Source: Bacteroidota bacterium
GTDB lineage: Bacteria > Bacteroidota > Bacteroidia > Flavobacteriales > Flavobacteriaceae
DNA: 64,000 nt
Assembly: GCA_023434025.1 (NCBI GenBank)
Contig: JAEYTL010000040.1
Coordinates: forward strand, 10,954-74,953
Direction of reading: 5' to 3'
The translations under genes were made by a program, and so were the position numbers. Positions 9,862-17,808 of the stretch are shown piece after piece. The notes below the pieces were generated by a model, which was not told the origin of the DNA, made no database searches, and was given only the letters and a program-made list of their open reading frames with translations. Positions within the stretch are counted from its first letter, which is position 1. Each line of letters opens with the position of its first letter.

Positions 9862-10293
9862 CTATTTAACAGTGTTATTTCCTAACATATTTTCGTTGGG
9901 TCGTTGAATTCTACCTTTGGCGTTATAAGGAAAATTTTTGGTGTGTATTTTAATCATTGTCTCCGGATTATCTCCGTCATAATCAATAATTTGAATTTTT
10001 TCATTTTTAAAAAGAGAGTAACCACCGTATTGTGCCGGTAATTCTTCAGCACTGTTCCATTGGCCATTTTGCCAAAAGTGATAAAGATTTTCACTCAAAT
10101 CATAATAAACCCTCATGTTGGGATAATAATGGTAGCGAATTGTTAATCCGGTTGTTTTACTGGTTTCTAATACAACTTCTTTTTTATTTTCTTTTTTTGA
10201 ATCCTTTTTCGGATCAGTCGGGTCAGTGTGTATTGCCCATGAATCGATGGTACATGTGCAAACCATAGCGATGAATAGTAGTAAATTTTTCAT
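9862..10293 (-). CDS. Small exported protein of unknown function
   Basis: A 143-residue protein starting at the ATG at 10293 (MKNLLLFIAM); the longer reading with 52 extra N-terminal residues is rejected because this internal start opens directly into a clean signal peptide (cleaved after about residue 18, DSWA). The mature part begins with a charged Lys/Asp-rich linker (PTDPKKDSKKENKK) and then a Tyr-rich segment (YHYYPNMRVYYD, YHFWQNGQW). No family with known function was recognised; the composition suggests a periplasmic protein. A perfect 15-base palindrome sits 15 bases upstream of the start. Divergent from the esterase-like gene. Confidence 0.65.
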   Translation of the reverse strand: MKNLLLFIAMVCTCTIDSWAIHTDPTDPKKDSKKENKKEVVLETSKTTGLTIRYHYYPNMRVYYDLSENLYHFWQNGQWNSAEELPAQYGGYSLFKNEKIQIIDYDGDNPETMIKIHTKNFPYNAKGRIQRPNENMLGNNTVK

Positions 10294-10308
10294 GGTTATT
10301 TGATTTAA

Positions 10309-10323
10309 TTTGTACAGTACAAA
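10309..10323. promoter_or_regulatory. Perfect palindrome, possible operator
   Basis: TTTGTAC-A-GTACAAA: 7-base arms with a one-base centre, immediately upstream of the small exported protein gene, in the divergent region shared with the esterase-like gene. The geometry suits a dimeric repressor; the protein that binds is unknown. Confidence 0.4.
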
Positions 10324-10508
10324 GTTGCTTCGGAAAGAAAGATTTTGTTTTACAACAATTTTTGATTTTGTTATATAATTTTCATTTTTAAGACTGCCGG
10401 GTAAAATTCCTGGTATAAAAGAAATCAATTGAATATTAATCAGAAACAAATATTTATTGTCAGTAACAAATTTTAAATCTGATCGTCTTGGTAAATAAAT
10501 GAACTAAA

Positions 10509-11477
10509 ATGCGGTATATCATCATCTTTTTTTTAGGTACATGTTTAGTTGTTTTTGGTCAAAATGCAACGGTTAATGTTAATGTGTTTAAAAAAGATAG
10601 TTTACTTATTGTTGCCGGACAACCAGAAAAGGGCTTCTGGAATAACTATATTTTGTTTATTCCGAAAGGAACACCTTTGAAAAAGCATCTGTTTCTGCTT
10701 GTAGAGCCTAATAATACGGGGAAAACTTCTGATAGTATAGAGGTTCATCAACAGTATGCCATTAATTTAGCTTCGGTTAGCTCGGTTGGAAATAATGTTT
10801 CTACCGAGCTTAAAATCCCTTTACTTGTTCCAGTTTTTCCCAGGCCGGCTTCCCGGCCTTTGATATATACCCACGCTCTGGACAGGGATGTAATGTTGGA
10901 AAAGCTTCCCGGACTGGAAAGGCCTGATTTGCAGTTATTGGCAATGATTAATGATGCGGCCGGGCAGTTGAATCTGATGGAGATCAAAATTGCTCCTAAA
11001 GTTTTTATGAATGGTTTTTCAGCTTCGGGAACGTTTGTAAACCGTTTTTCGCTTATACACCCAGAAAAAGTAAAAGCATTAGCTATTGGCGGATTTAACG
11101 GTAAGCTTATGATTCCTCAAGATCAAATGAATGGAATTGAGCTTAATTATCCGTTAGGAATTAATGATTTTATTACCCTGTTTGGTTCGGATTTTGATTT
11201 AAAAAAGTACCAAGAGATTCCTCAATTTATCTACATGGGCAAGTTGGATGAAAACGATGCGGTTCAGTTTGATGATGCTTACAGTGAAAATGAACGTAGT
11301 ATAATCAATAATAATCTTGGACGATTTGTTGCGGAAAGATATCTTCAGTGCCGGAAAATTTATCGGGCAAATGGTATTAATCCGATTTTTAAAACCTATG
11401 ATAAAGTTGGACATTGGACGACATCAGATATGAATTTAGAGGTTATAAAATTCTTTTTTAAACAGATGCAAGAATAA
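10509..11477 (+). CDS. Secreted alpha/beta-hydrolase (esterase-like)
   Basis: A 322-residue exported hydrolase-like protein. Signal peptide about 1-17 (cut after VFG). The nucleophile elbow G-F-S171-A-S-G (residues 169-174) and a C-terminal H302 (in KVGHW) fit a Ser-His-Asp triad; the acid is probably in the segment around 230-245 (YMGKLDENDAVQFDD). This arrangement is close to the poly(3-hydroxybutyrate) depolymerase/predicted-esterase type seen in Bacteroidota. The substrate cannot be read from sequence. It stands alone, divergent from the small exported protein, and ends at a terminator shared with the converging T9SS protein. Confidence 0.75.
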   Translation: MRYIIIFFLGTCLVVFGQNATVNVNVFKKDSLLIVAGQPEKGFWNNYILFIPKGTPLKKHLFLLVEPNNTGKTSDSIEVHQQYAINLASVSSVGNNVSTELKIPLLVPVFPRPASRPLIYTHALDRDVMLEKLPGLERPDLQLLAMINDAAGQLNLMEIKIAPKVFMNGFSASGTFVNRFSLIHPEKVKALAIGGFNGKLMIPQDQMNGIELNYPLGINDFITLFGSDFDLKKYQEIPQFIYMGKLDENDAVQFDDAYSENERSIINNNLGRFVAERYLQCRKIYRANGINPIFKTYDKVGHWTTSDMNLEVIKFFFKQMQE

Positions 11478-11550
11478 AAAAATACCGTTTTTAGACTGAC
11501 ATACTGATTTGTTCCGGCTTAATTCCTCTGGTTATTTAGCATAACTAAAA

Positions 11551-11592
11551 AAGGGTTTAACATCATTATACTGACTTAAACCCTTAATTTTT
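11551..11592. terminator. Bidirectional intrinsic terminator
   Basis: Arms AAGGGTTTAA (11551-11560) and TTAAACCCTT (11576-11585) pair perfectly, with a T-rich tail after the right arm and an A-rich stretch before the left arm. It lies between two converging genes. Confidence 0.75.
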
Positions 11593-11625
11593 AATTAAAC
11601 AGTCTTTGGTGTATATTACCTGAAG

Positions 11626-12942
11626 TTACTTTTTAATGAATTTTTCTTCCTGAACGGTGTAATTGTCATTAATGATTTTTATTATATACATCCCATTGGT
11701 AAGATCAGTTATGTTGTATTGATGGATTTCATTGTAATATTCCGTTTTTATTTTTCTGCCGTTTAAATCAAATATTTCGATTTTGGAATACTCCACTTTA
11801 GCGTTAAATTCCAGTTTTAGATTATTTTCAACCGGGTTAGGAACAACAAATATTTGTTTTGAATTTCTTATATCGGTTTTGTCCAAAGTTCCTCCTAGGC
11901 CACCATCACACTTATCAAGTCGTAAATAAAGTCTTGTGATGCATATTTGTCCGGTTACGGTATCTGTATAAACAATTTTCAGTACAACCCAATAGTAACC
12001 CGGTGTGATAAACTCGTTACCGATATTTGTTTGATTTATTTGAAAAGTAACATTTTGCAAAGATGTTGTTTGGTTTGCTGCCAGACTGATACTGTTTGGG
12101 CTTACTATGCCTCCTCCTATATTTTCGGAGTATATTGTTGCAATAGCCGGATTATTGAAAGGGTTCTGCAATTGCGAAAAATAAGCTCCTATTTCAAGTA
12201 CATTTCCGTTTCTAACAATATCACAATTGAAGATTTTTCCAGTAGCAATACAGCTCACAGGTTCAATAGAACCTTCACATTCATTTAAAATGATACTGTC
12301 TGATACAATACAGGTTATACCTGGGTCAAAAAAGTCAGTTATAACAACAATTACCTCAAAGGCTAATGGAAAACTTGCATTGTTTTGTGACAAATTGAAA
12401 TTGAAGCTGATTTGGTTTAAACTTAAGATACTATTTGCGTTAATTATTCCGCTTCCTGAATGTACTTGGTTTCCGTTATAGAGAAATTGGTATGTATATA
12501 TCATGTTCGTACTGTAAGGATTTCCAATTTCCAATGACGGGTTTAGCACGATTAAATTTTCACTGTTAGCCTGACAGGAAGAAAATGAAGCATAAACAAA
12601 GCACTCATCAAATAGGTTCATGTTTGAAATAGTCACATCTTTACAATTACAACACGGATCAGCATCCTCTTTAAATTTGGTGATGCATATTTTGCCGGAT
12701 CCGCTTCCTGACTCTGATTTAACGGTTATCTGATTTGTTGATTGTCCTGAAATGAGCTCCAGGTCACCCTGTACAGACCAAAAATATTGAAAACCTTGCT
12801 CAACCAATACGTTATAACTGTTATAGCTGTTTGCAGGAATAGTTCCGCTACCGTTTATATCACAGGATTGTGAAAAAGAGTAGCCGGTAATACATAGAAA
12901 AAAGACAAAAATTGTTTTAGTGAATAGTTTTTTTATCATCAT
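11626..12942 (-). CDS. Secreted protein with T9SS type A sorting domain
   Basis: A 438-residue exported protein. The signal peptide ends near residue 24 (GYSFSQ). The mature N-terminus is Cys-rich (CDINGSG, CITKFKEDADPCCNCKD), suggesting disulfides, followed by two similar beta-sandwich segments (about 105-220 and 230-345), each starting from a Cys-containing strand. Residues about 365-438 (FVVPNPVENNLKLEF ... FIKK) are a classical T9SS sorting domain with the PNP motif. No enzyme motif was found; a binding or adhesin role is plausible but unproven. Transcribed alone, with a hairpin-rich, otherwise empty upstream region. Confidence 0.8.
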   Translation of the reverse strand: MMIKKLFTKTIFVFFLCITGYSFSQSCDINGSGTIPANSYNSYNVLVEQGFQYFWSVQGDLELISGQSTNQITVKSESGSGSGKICITKFKEDADPCCNCKDVTISNMNLFDECFVYASFSSCQANSENLIVLNPSLEIGNPYSTNMIYTYQFLYNGNQVHSGSGIINANSILSLNQISFNFNLSQNNASFPLAFEVIVVITDFFDPGITCIVSDSIILNECEGSIEPVSCIATGKIFNCDIVRNGNVLEIGAYFSQLQNPFNNPAIATIYSENIGGGIVSPNSISLAANQTTSLQNVTFQINQTNIGNEFITPGYYWVVLKIVYTDTVTGQICITRLYLRLDKCDGGLGGTLDKTDIRNSKQIFVVPNPVENNLKLEFNAKVEYSKIEIFDLNGRKIKTEYYNEIHQYNITDLTNGMYIIKIINDNYTVQEEKFIKK

Positions 12943-13394
12943 AATCTGTTTAATAAGTTAATTTAATTTTTTATATGGTATTCAAATTTAATAAAGATAA
13001 GATAATTTAACAATACTTATATTGTTAAGAATGCCGTGTTGAAATTTTCAATATCGTATTAAGTACAGACATGCTGAAATAATGGAGTCACGATTTTTTA
13101 GCGGACTAATTTATTACGATGGTGGAGGTCAATCAATTAATAACAGAAAATAAGATGCTAAAGGCACAAAAGATAAGCCATGCCGAGGAAATGAATACCT
13201 CAAAGCCATGCTATGCTGGAACGTTTGCAACGTTTAAGAGTTTACAGTTAGTCAGCTTAAGGTGATGAAATTACCCAGTATTCCATTTTGATGTGTATTG
13301 ATTTGACCTTGACCGGCGAATTGTGCCAATTGATGTAAAAAAAGGTCACACTTTGATTTATACCTGTTCCTTTTTTACAGTTTTGTATACTTTT
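12943..13394. other. Intergenic region, 452 bases, no clear gene
   Basis: Contains a perfect hairpin (TTAACAATA/TATTGTTAA, 13007-13028) and a 48-codon reading frame on the plus strand at 13119-13265 that starts ATG and encodes MVEVNQLITENKMLKAQK at its N-terminus. That start resembles the leucine-zipper-like beginning of some transposase accessory proteins, but no other support exists. The rest shows nothing recognisable. Confidence 0.45.
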
Positions 13395-13703
13395 TTAACT
13401 TCCGGCAAATGGAGTTCCAAACAGGCCCACAGCCAATTCTGCCCACACCAGAAATAGAATAAGCAATAAAATCCCACAAAGAAGCACCCGGTTTCGGTTA
13501 GAACGAACTGTTCGTAACGCCAGTTCGCATAATAAACCGGTTCCCGATAAGAGTATTCCGGCTACAATAAAATCAAAGGAATTCCAACTGACTTCTTCTG
13601 TAAATTGCATGGCAATTAACGGGGTCATGAGCAGTAACCCTACAAGAACTGCAATACCTGTCAGTCTTTGTCCGGGAGTAATTTTTGATGTTTTGTTTTT
13701 CAT
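13395..13703 (-). CDS. Small membrane protein of unknown function
   Basis: A 102-residue protein with three predicted transmembrane helices (about 14-33, 43-62, 72-92) and a basic N-terminus (MKNKTSKITPGQR). The ATG at 13703 is preferred over an ATG at 13739, because the -7 box at 13758-13765 leaves almost no leader for the longer form. No known family was recognised. Monocistronic; neighbours give no hint of role. Confidence 0.65.
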   Translation of the reverse strand: MKNKTSKITPGQRLTGIAVLVGLLLMTPLIAMQFTEEVSWNSFDFIVAGILLSGTGLLCELALRTVRSNRNRVLLCGILLLILFLVWAELAVGLFGTPFAGS

Positions 13704-13757
13704 GTTTTTACGTTTTTTGATTTGTTGCAAATGCAACATGATGATTTACAGCTACAA

Positions 13758-13765
13758 ATATATAT
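13758..13765 (-). promoter_or_regulatory. Candidate -7 box of the small membrane protein gene
   Basis: TATATTTG, an exact match to TAnnTTTG. Between it and the preferred start lies an inverted repeat GTTGCA-TT-TGCAAC in the predicted leader. Confidence 0.5.
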
Positions 13766-13948
13766 AAAGAACTTTGAATTACAAAGTAAAAAAGTATTCT
13801 TTTTGAGTAATAAAAAAATAACAAGGAAAAGCAGGAATGTGTACTGTGTGTACTGACTGTAAGGTTGCAGCTTTGATTGTAAGGCTTTAAAAAGAACTAA
13901 TTATATTTTTAAACCCAATCAGGTGTGAAGAAAACAATTCAGCAACCG

Positions 13949-14572
13949 TTAAATTGTTTTGAAAATGTTAACAATAGAACTACTAATGTATTCTACACCA
14001 ATCGCAATAACAATAAAACCGATTATTCTCGAAATCGCTACAATTCCGGAGGCTCCCAGTATTTTAGAAAGATAATGAGCACTTTTTAAAACTAAAAAAA
14101 TAACTAAAGCTACGCCAAGAATGGCAAGCACAGCGATAATTTTTTCACTGATTTTTGAATAATCCTGATAAAAAGCAATTAACAGGGAGATGGAGCCCGG
14201 TCCGGCCAGCATCGGAATAGCCAATGGTGTTAAGGCAATCTGGTTTCTGGTTTGAGCATCATTTTCTACTTTTTTATTTACACCACGGGTCTTGTTGAAT
14301 TTTCCGGTCAACAACGAAAATCCTGAGCTGACAATGATTAAACCACCGGCAATGCGAAGAGCATCAATACTGATTCCGAAAAACTTCAACACGTATTCAC
14401 CCACAAAAAAAGAAATGATTAAAATGATGAAAACATTTAAAGCGGTTAAGAATGAAACCCTGGAACGCTCCGCTTTAGTGTAATCCTGGGTTAATCCCAC
14501 AAAAATAGGAACAGCACCCAATGGATTCAGAACAGAAAACAAAGCTGCAAAAATGTAAATAAATAGTCCCAT
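13949..14572 (-). CDS. MarC-family integral membrane protein
   Basis: A 207-residue inner-membrane protein with six predicted helices. The opening (ALFSVLNPLGAVPIFVGLT) and the central TPLAIPMLAGPGSI segment are diagnostic of the MarC/UPF0056 family. The start at 14572 (MGLFIYIF) is chosen over an ATG 15 codons upstream because family members begin directly with the first helix. Despite older naming as multiple-antibiotic-resistance proteins, the transported substrate is unknown. Monocistronic. Confidence 0.9.
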   Translation of the reverse strand: MGLFIYIFAALFSVLNPLGAVPIFVGLTQDYTKAERSRVSFLTALNVFIILIISFFVGEYVLKFFGISIDALRIAGGLIIVSSGFSLLTGKFNKTRGVNKKVENDAQTRNQIALTPLAIPMLAGPGSISLLIAFYQDYSKISEKIIAVLAILGVALVIFLVLKSAHYLSKILGASGIVAISRIIGFIVIAIGVEYISSSIVNIFKTI

Positions 14573-14736
14573 TGTTTTTTCAAAAATACAGATAACCACA
14601 AAATAAAAGGTTATCAAATGAATAAAACAAAGTTACTATAAATCATCAATATATAATGTATCAATTAATGCTATTTCAATTAGCAGCTTTGTTGTGAAAA
14701 ATATTCAGAGATACTTTTTTTGAAAAATGATGGTAT

Positions 14737-14791
14737 AAACTTTTTTGACTGAAGCAAAAAAAGAACATTTGGCAACCATTGAAAAAAGTTT
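14737..14791. repeat. Imperfect inverted repeat element, family A copy 2
   Basis: Arms AAACTTTTTT (14737-14746) and AAAAAAGTTT (14782-14791), followed by AATCACTTCAAT, nearly the same right flank as the element at 2388-2477. It sits in the divergent region between marC and the CoA-binding protein gene. Confidence 0.45.
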
Positions 14792-14850
14792 AATCACTTC
14801 AATATGATAAAGCTTTTAAAAGCATTACTTTTGTGTAATAGCTATATAAC

Positions 14851-15210
14851 ATGAAAAAAACCTTAGTGATTGGTGCTTCTGCAAATCCGGAACGCTATTC
14901 TTTTTTAGCGATTAACAGTTTACTTAAAAAAGAACATCCGGTGGTTGCCATCGGACAAAAGATAGGAGAAGTAGCGGGTGTTAAAATTCAAACCAAACAG
15001 ATTCCGTTTAAAAATATACACACGGTAACCCTCTATCTGAATCCTAACGGGCAGCGGGATTACTATAACTATATCGTGGGATTGCAGCCCAAACGGGTCA
15101 TTTTTAATCCGGGGACGGAAAATCCGGAGTTTTATGCGTTGTTGGGAATTAATAATATAAAGGTTGAGGTTGCTTGTACGTTGGTTTTACTTTCTACGAA
15201 TCAGTATTAA
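14851..15210 (+). CDS. CoA-binding domain protein (CoA_binding_2)
   Basis: A 119-residue single-domain Rossmann protein. The N-terminal VIGASANPERYSF (residues 6-18) is the family's dinucleotide/CoA-binding loop, and FNPGTENPE near residue 90 is its conserved second motif. Such proteins bind coenzyme A or a related nucleotide in the cytoplasm; their job is unknown. The gene converges on the sodium symporter gene. Confidence 0.85.
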   Translation: MKKTLVIGASANPERYSFLAINSLLKKEHPVVAIGQKIGEVAGVKIQTKQIPFKNIHTVTLYLNPNGQRDYYNYIVGLQPKRVIFNPGTENPEFYALLGINNIKVEVACTLVLLSTNQY

Positions 15211-15212
15211 GG

Positions 15213-15276
15213 GGTGTCGGTTGTTGGTTGTCTGTTATCGGTTTTCTGTAAACTGCGACTGCGACTGAAAACTAAC
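15213..15276. repeat. Degenerate ACTG-rich intergenic repeat
   Basis: A short low-complexity run built from CGGTT/GTTG and ACTGCGACTG units, with GTTTTC and GAAAAC able to pair. It fills the gap between the converging CoA-binding and symporter genes. A similar run (TCGGTTTTCAGTCTCGAGTC) lies at about 2439-2458. Confidence 0.35.
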
Positions 15277-16716
15277 TTACTTTTTCCGAATAAGCATTAA
15301 ACCCACAAAAGTCAATAATCCGTTTACGATTAAGATTTCAAAACCAAAGGCAAATCCAAACCAATCTTTGCTGTATAAATTCAGAATTATTGACGAAATA
15401 ACGGCAGTAATTGCTACAATTGGTACCCATTTGTCTTTCACATTCCATTTAGTAAATAACCCAAAACTGTAAAGTCCCAGTAAAGGACCGTAGGTAAAAC
15501 CGGCAAATTTTAATACTTTGTCAATGACACTGGCATCTTCTACAAAGTATTTAAAACCTAAAATAACCAGTACTGAAATAATGACAAACAGTTTGTGAAT
15601 CTGTTTTCGGATGACCACTTGTTTTGCGGCATTATACCTTTTTTCGATTTCTAAGATATCGATGCTGAAAGAGGTGGTCAAAGAGGTCAAAGCACTGTCG
15701 GCACTGGAATAAGCCGCTGCTATTAATCCTAAGATGAAGAAAAAAGCAACCCCGACACCTAAATATTCATTGGCTAAAACGGGAAACAGCTGATCCTTGT
15801 GTGCATCAATGTTATATTTCAGGGCATATTCTGTAAATAGCAAGCCCATCACTAAAAACATAAAGTTCACCAATGTAAGCACAATCGTAAACCAGAACAT
15901 GTTTTTCTGAGCATCTTTCAAACTGCGGCAGGTGAGGTTTTTTTGCATCATGTCCTGATCTAATCCTGTCATCACAATAGCGATAAACGCACCGGATAAA
16001 AATTGTTTCCAAAAATAATCAGGCGAACCCATGTCTTCAAAAAAGAAGGTTTTGGAAAAATCACTTTCGGCAATAAATCCTGAAAAGGTTGAAATGTTTA
16101 GCCCTAAATCCTGTGAAACAATGACGATACAGAATACTACCGAAGCCAACATAAAAAAGGTTTGCAGTGTATCGGTCCATATAATGGTTTTAATTCCGGA
16201 TTTGTTGGTATATACCCAAATCAACAGAATGGTGACGCTAACGGTTATCCAATAAGGAACATTTAATTTATCGAAAACGAGTGTTTGAAGCACATCAGCC
16301 ACTAACATCAACCGTAGATTTGAGCCTACTGTTCTGGAAATAATAAAAAACCAAGCCCCTGTTTTATAAGCATTTCTGCCAAAGCGGTCGCCTAAATAAG
16401 TGTAAATAGAAGTGAGGTTCAACCGGTAATAAAGCGGTAGCAAAACCGTTCCGATTACCAAATAACCTATGATATAGCCTAGGACTAACTGGAAATAAAC
16501 AAATTGAGAAGCTTCTACTTTTCCGGGAACAGAAATAAACGTAACGCCGGAAAGCGATGCACCGATCATGCCAAAAGCCACTAAATACCAGGGAGAGTTT
16601 TTGTTAGCCTTAAAAAAAGCATCATTGCCTTCGTCTCTTTTACTGATTCGTGAAGAGATTAGAATCAGTAAGCCAAAATAGCCCAGAATGAGCAGTAAAA
16701 TAGAAATCGGTTCCAT
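15277..16716 (-). CDS. Sodium:solute symporter (SSS family)
   Basis: A 479-residue membrane transporter with about 13 helices. The N-terminus (GYFGLLILISSRISKRD), the substrate-pathway helix PGKVEASQFVYFQLVLGY, and the SSADSALTSLTTSF segment (the Na+-site helix of LeuT-fold SLC5-type carriers) place it in the SSS family. It should move a small organic solute with sodium across the inner membrane; substrate (sugar, amino acid, sialic acid or other) cannot be told. Monocistronic. Upstream is a long repeat-rich gap. Confidence 0.9.
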   Translation of the reverse strand: MEPISILLLILGYFGLLILISSRISKRDEGNDAFFKANKNSPWYLVAFGMIGASLSGVTFISVPGKVEASQFVYFQLVLGYIIGYLVIGTVLLPLYYRLNLTSIYTYLGDRFGRNAYKTGAWFFIISRTVGSNLRLMLVADVLQTLVFDKLNVPYWITVSVTILLIWVYTNKSGIKTIIWTDTLQTFFMLASVVFCIVIVSQDLGLNISTFSGFIAESDFSKTFFFEDMGSPDYFWKQFLSGAFIAIVMTGLDQDMMQKNLTCRSLKDAQKNMFWFTIVLTLVNFMFLVMGLLFTEYALKYNIDAHKDQLFPVLANEYLGVGVAFFFILGLIAAAYSSADSALTSLTTSFSIDILEIEKRYNAAKQVVIRKQIHKLFVIISVLVILGFKYFVEDASVIDKVLKFAGFTYGPLLGLYSFGLFTKWNVKDKWVPIVAITAVISSIILNLYSKDWFGFAFGFEILIVNGLLTFVGLMLIRKK

Positions 16717-16954
16717 TTGTTATTTTTAATTGGATTGCAAATTACAAAAAGGAACCGGTATTCCGGTTTTACAAATTATTTTTTTAAACGTAAAAGCAAC
16801 AGGAGTAATTCTGTATTCGGTTTTAAATTTGATAGCTGTAACATCATCATCCAGATTTACAGATAAAAAAATCTTCTTTAAAAAGATCTGTTCATTTTTG
16901 ATGAAAATTAGAATAAGATCAGATGAAAAACACCCGTTGTGCATTATTAGTTAT

Positions 16955-17082
16955 GCCACAGATGCACAGATTTTTTATATTTTTATCCGGAAAATTATAT
17001 TTCAAAGATTTAATCAAATGCAAAGCATTCAATATCCGTGTAATTTGTACTGATTTTTTAAATTAATCTGCGAATCTGTGGC
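16955..17082. repeat. CACAGAT-type palindromic repeat, copy 1
   Basis: Arms GCCACAGATGCACAGATT (16955-16972) and 17065-17082 pair with two mismatches in 18, around a 92-base AT-rich centre. The sequence type (GCCACAGATTCACAGAT...ATCTGTGGC) is one I associate with dispersed intergenic repeats of Flavobacterium genomes; copy number here is two. Confidence 0.65.
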
Positions 17083-17170
17083 TAAAAAAATAATTGACTG
17101 TAAAATAATACATCAGATTTTTAATGATAATGTATTACGGGTAAATACTTATAAATAGTTGATTCTTTTT

Positions 17171-17262
17171 TAGACGCAAATACACAGATGTAAGTTTAAA
17201 CTCAATCTGTGAAACACTATATTTATTTAGAAGAAGCAAAAAAACTGTGTATCTGTGGCTAA
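17171..17262. repeat. CACAGAT-type palindromic repeat, copy 2
   Basis: Left arm TAGACGCAAATACACAG (17171-17187) and right arm ending CTGTGTATCTGTGGCTAA (to 17262) pair with three mismatches in 17. It is a diverged relative of copy 1, and ends 17 bases before the stop of the DUF4252 lipoprotein gene, so it could protect the 3' end of that mRNA. Confidence 0.55.
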
Positions 17263-17278
17263 TCAATAATGTATAAAA

Positions 17279-17806
17279 TTACTTAAAAATTCCTTCCAAG
17301 GGTTTAAGCTGTTCCATGTCGATGTCAGACTTTTGAAGAGCACTCAACAGCGTCATAAAATCCTCCGGATTCATTTTGTTGCCTAAAATACGGACAACAG
17401 CAAAACCATTTTCGCTTTTACTTCCGTAAAGCACAAATTCTTCAATAGCATCGTCTTTACCAACAAAATAAACGGCAGCTCCCTCTTTGCCTGAGCCGAA
17501 TTTCATCAATTGCTGGTATTTTTCGTTTTTTAAAATTTCGTTGACTTTGGTTCGCTCACCGTCAAATTTAGCCTTGTTTTGTTCATTGAGCTTGAAAGCC
17601 AGAATATTCATTTTTTTAAATGTTTTCAACGCTTCCTGCTGTTCGGTTGTTAGCACTTCCGGTTTAATGTTCAGGATGCTCGGTGACATATCAACTGAAA
17701 TAAAATCGCTGGATTCTGTATTTTCTACAAAGTATTTTTGCAGGGTAGGTTCTTTTTTACATGCGATGAAAATCATCAGCAAAAGGGATAAAGCTATTTT
17801 TTTCAT
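17279..17806 (-). CDS. DUF4252 lipoprotein
   Basis: A 175-residue lipoprotein: signal MKKIALSLLLMIFIA then lipid Cys16. The rest is a DUF4252 domain, a family of unknown function found in Bacteroidota next to ECF sigma factors. No catalytic motif. It is the last gene of the five-gene set sigma factor / anti-sigma-like / DUF4252 / regulatory-domain protein / DUF4252, separated by 2 bases from the gene before it. Its paralogue is at 19129-19662, so the set carries a lipid-anchored and a soluble exported version. Confidence 0.8.
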   Translation of the reverse strand: MKKIALSLLLMIFIACKKEPTLQKYFVENTESSDFISVDMSPSILNIKPEVLTTEQQEALKTFKKMNILAFKLNEQNKAKFDGERTKVNEILKNEKYQQLMKFGSGKEGAAVYFVGKDDAIEEFVLYGSKSENGFAVVRILGNKMNPEDFMTLLSALQKSDIDMEQLKPLEGIFK

Positions 17807-17808
17807 AA

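Larger units (their letters stand above)
16717..17278. other. Intergenic region, 562 bases, with two palindromic repeats
   Basis: No gene seen. It contains a small hairpin AACCGG-TATT-CCGGTT near the symporter start and the two related palindromic elements listed separately (16955-17082 and 17171-17262). Confidence 0.6.

Noticed and set aside
13119..13265. 48-codon frame in the 12943-13394 gap, starting MVEVNQLITENKMLKAQK
   Set aside because: Slightly transposase-like N-terminus only; no terminal repeats, no downstream transposase and no promoter, so not called as a gene or an insertion sequence.
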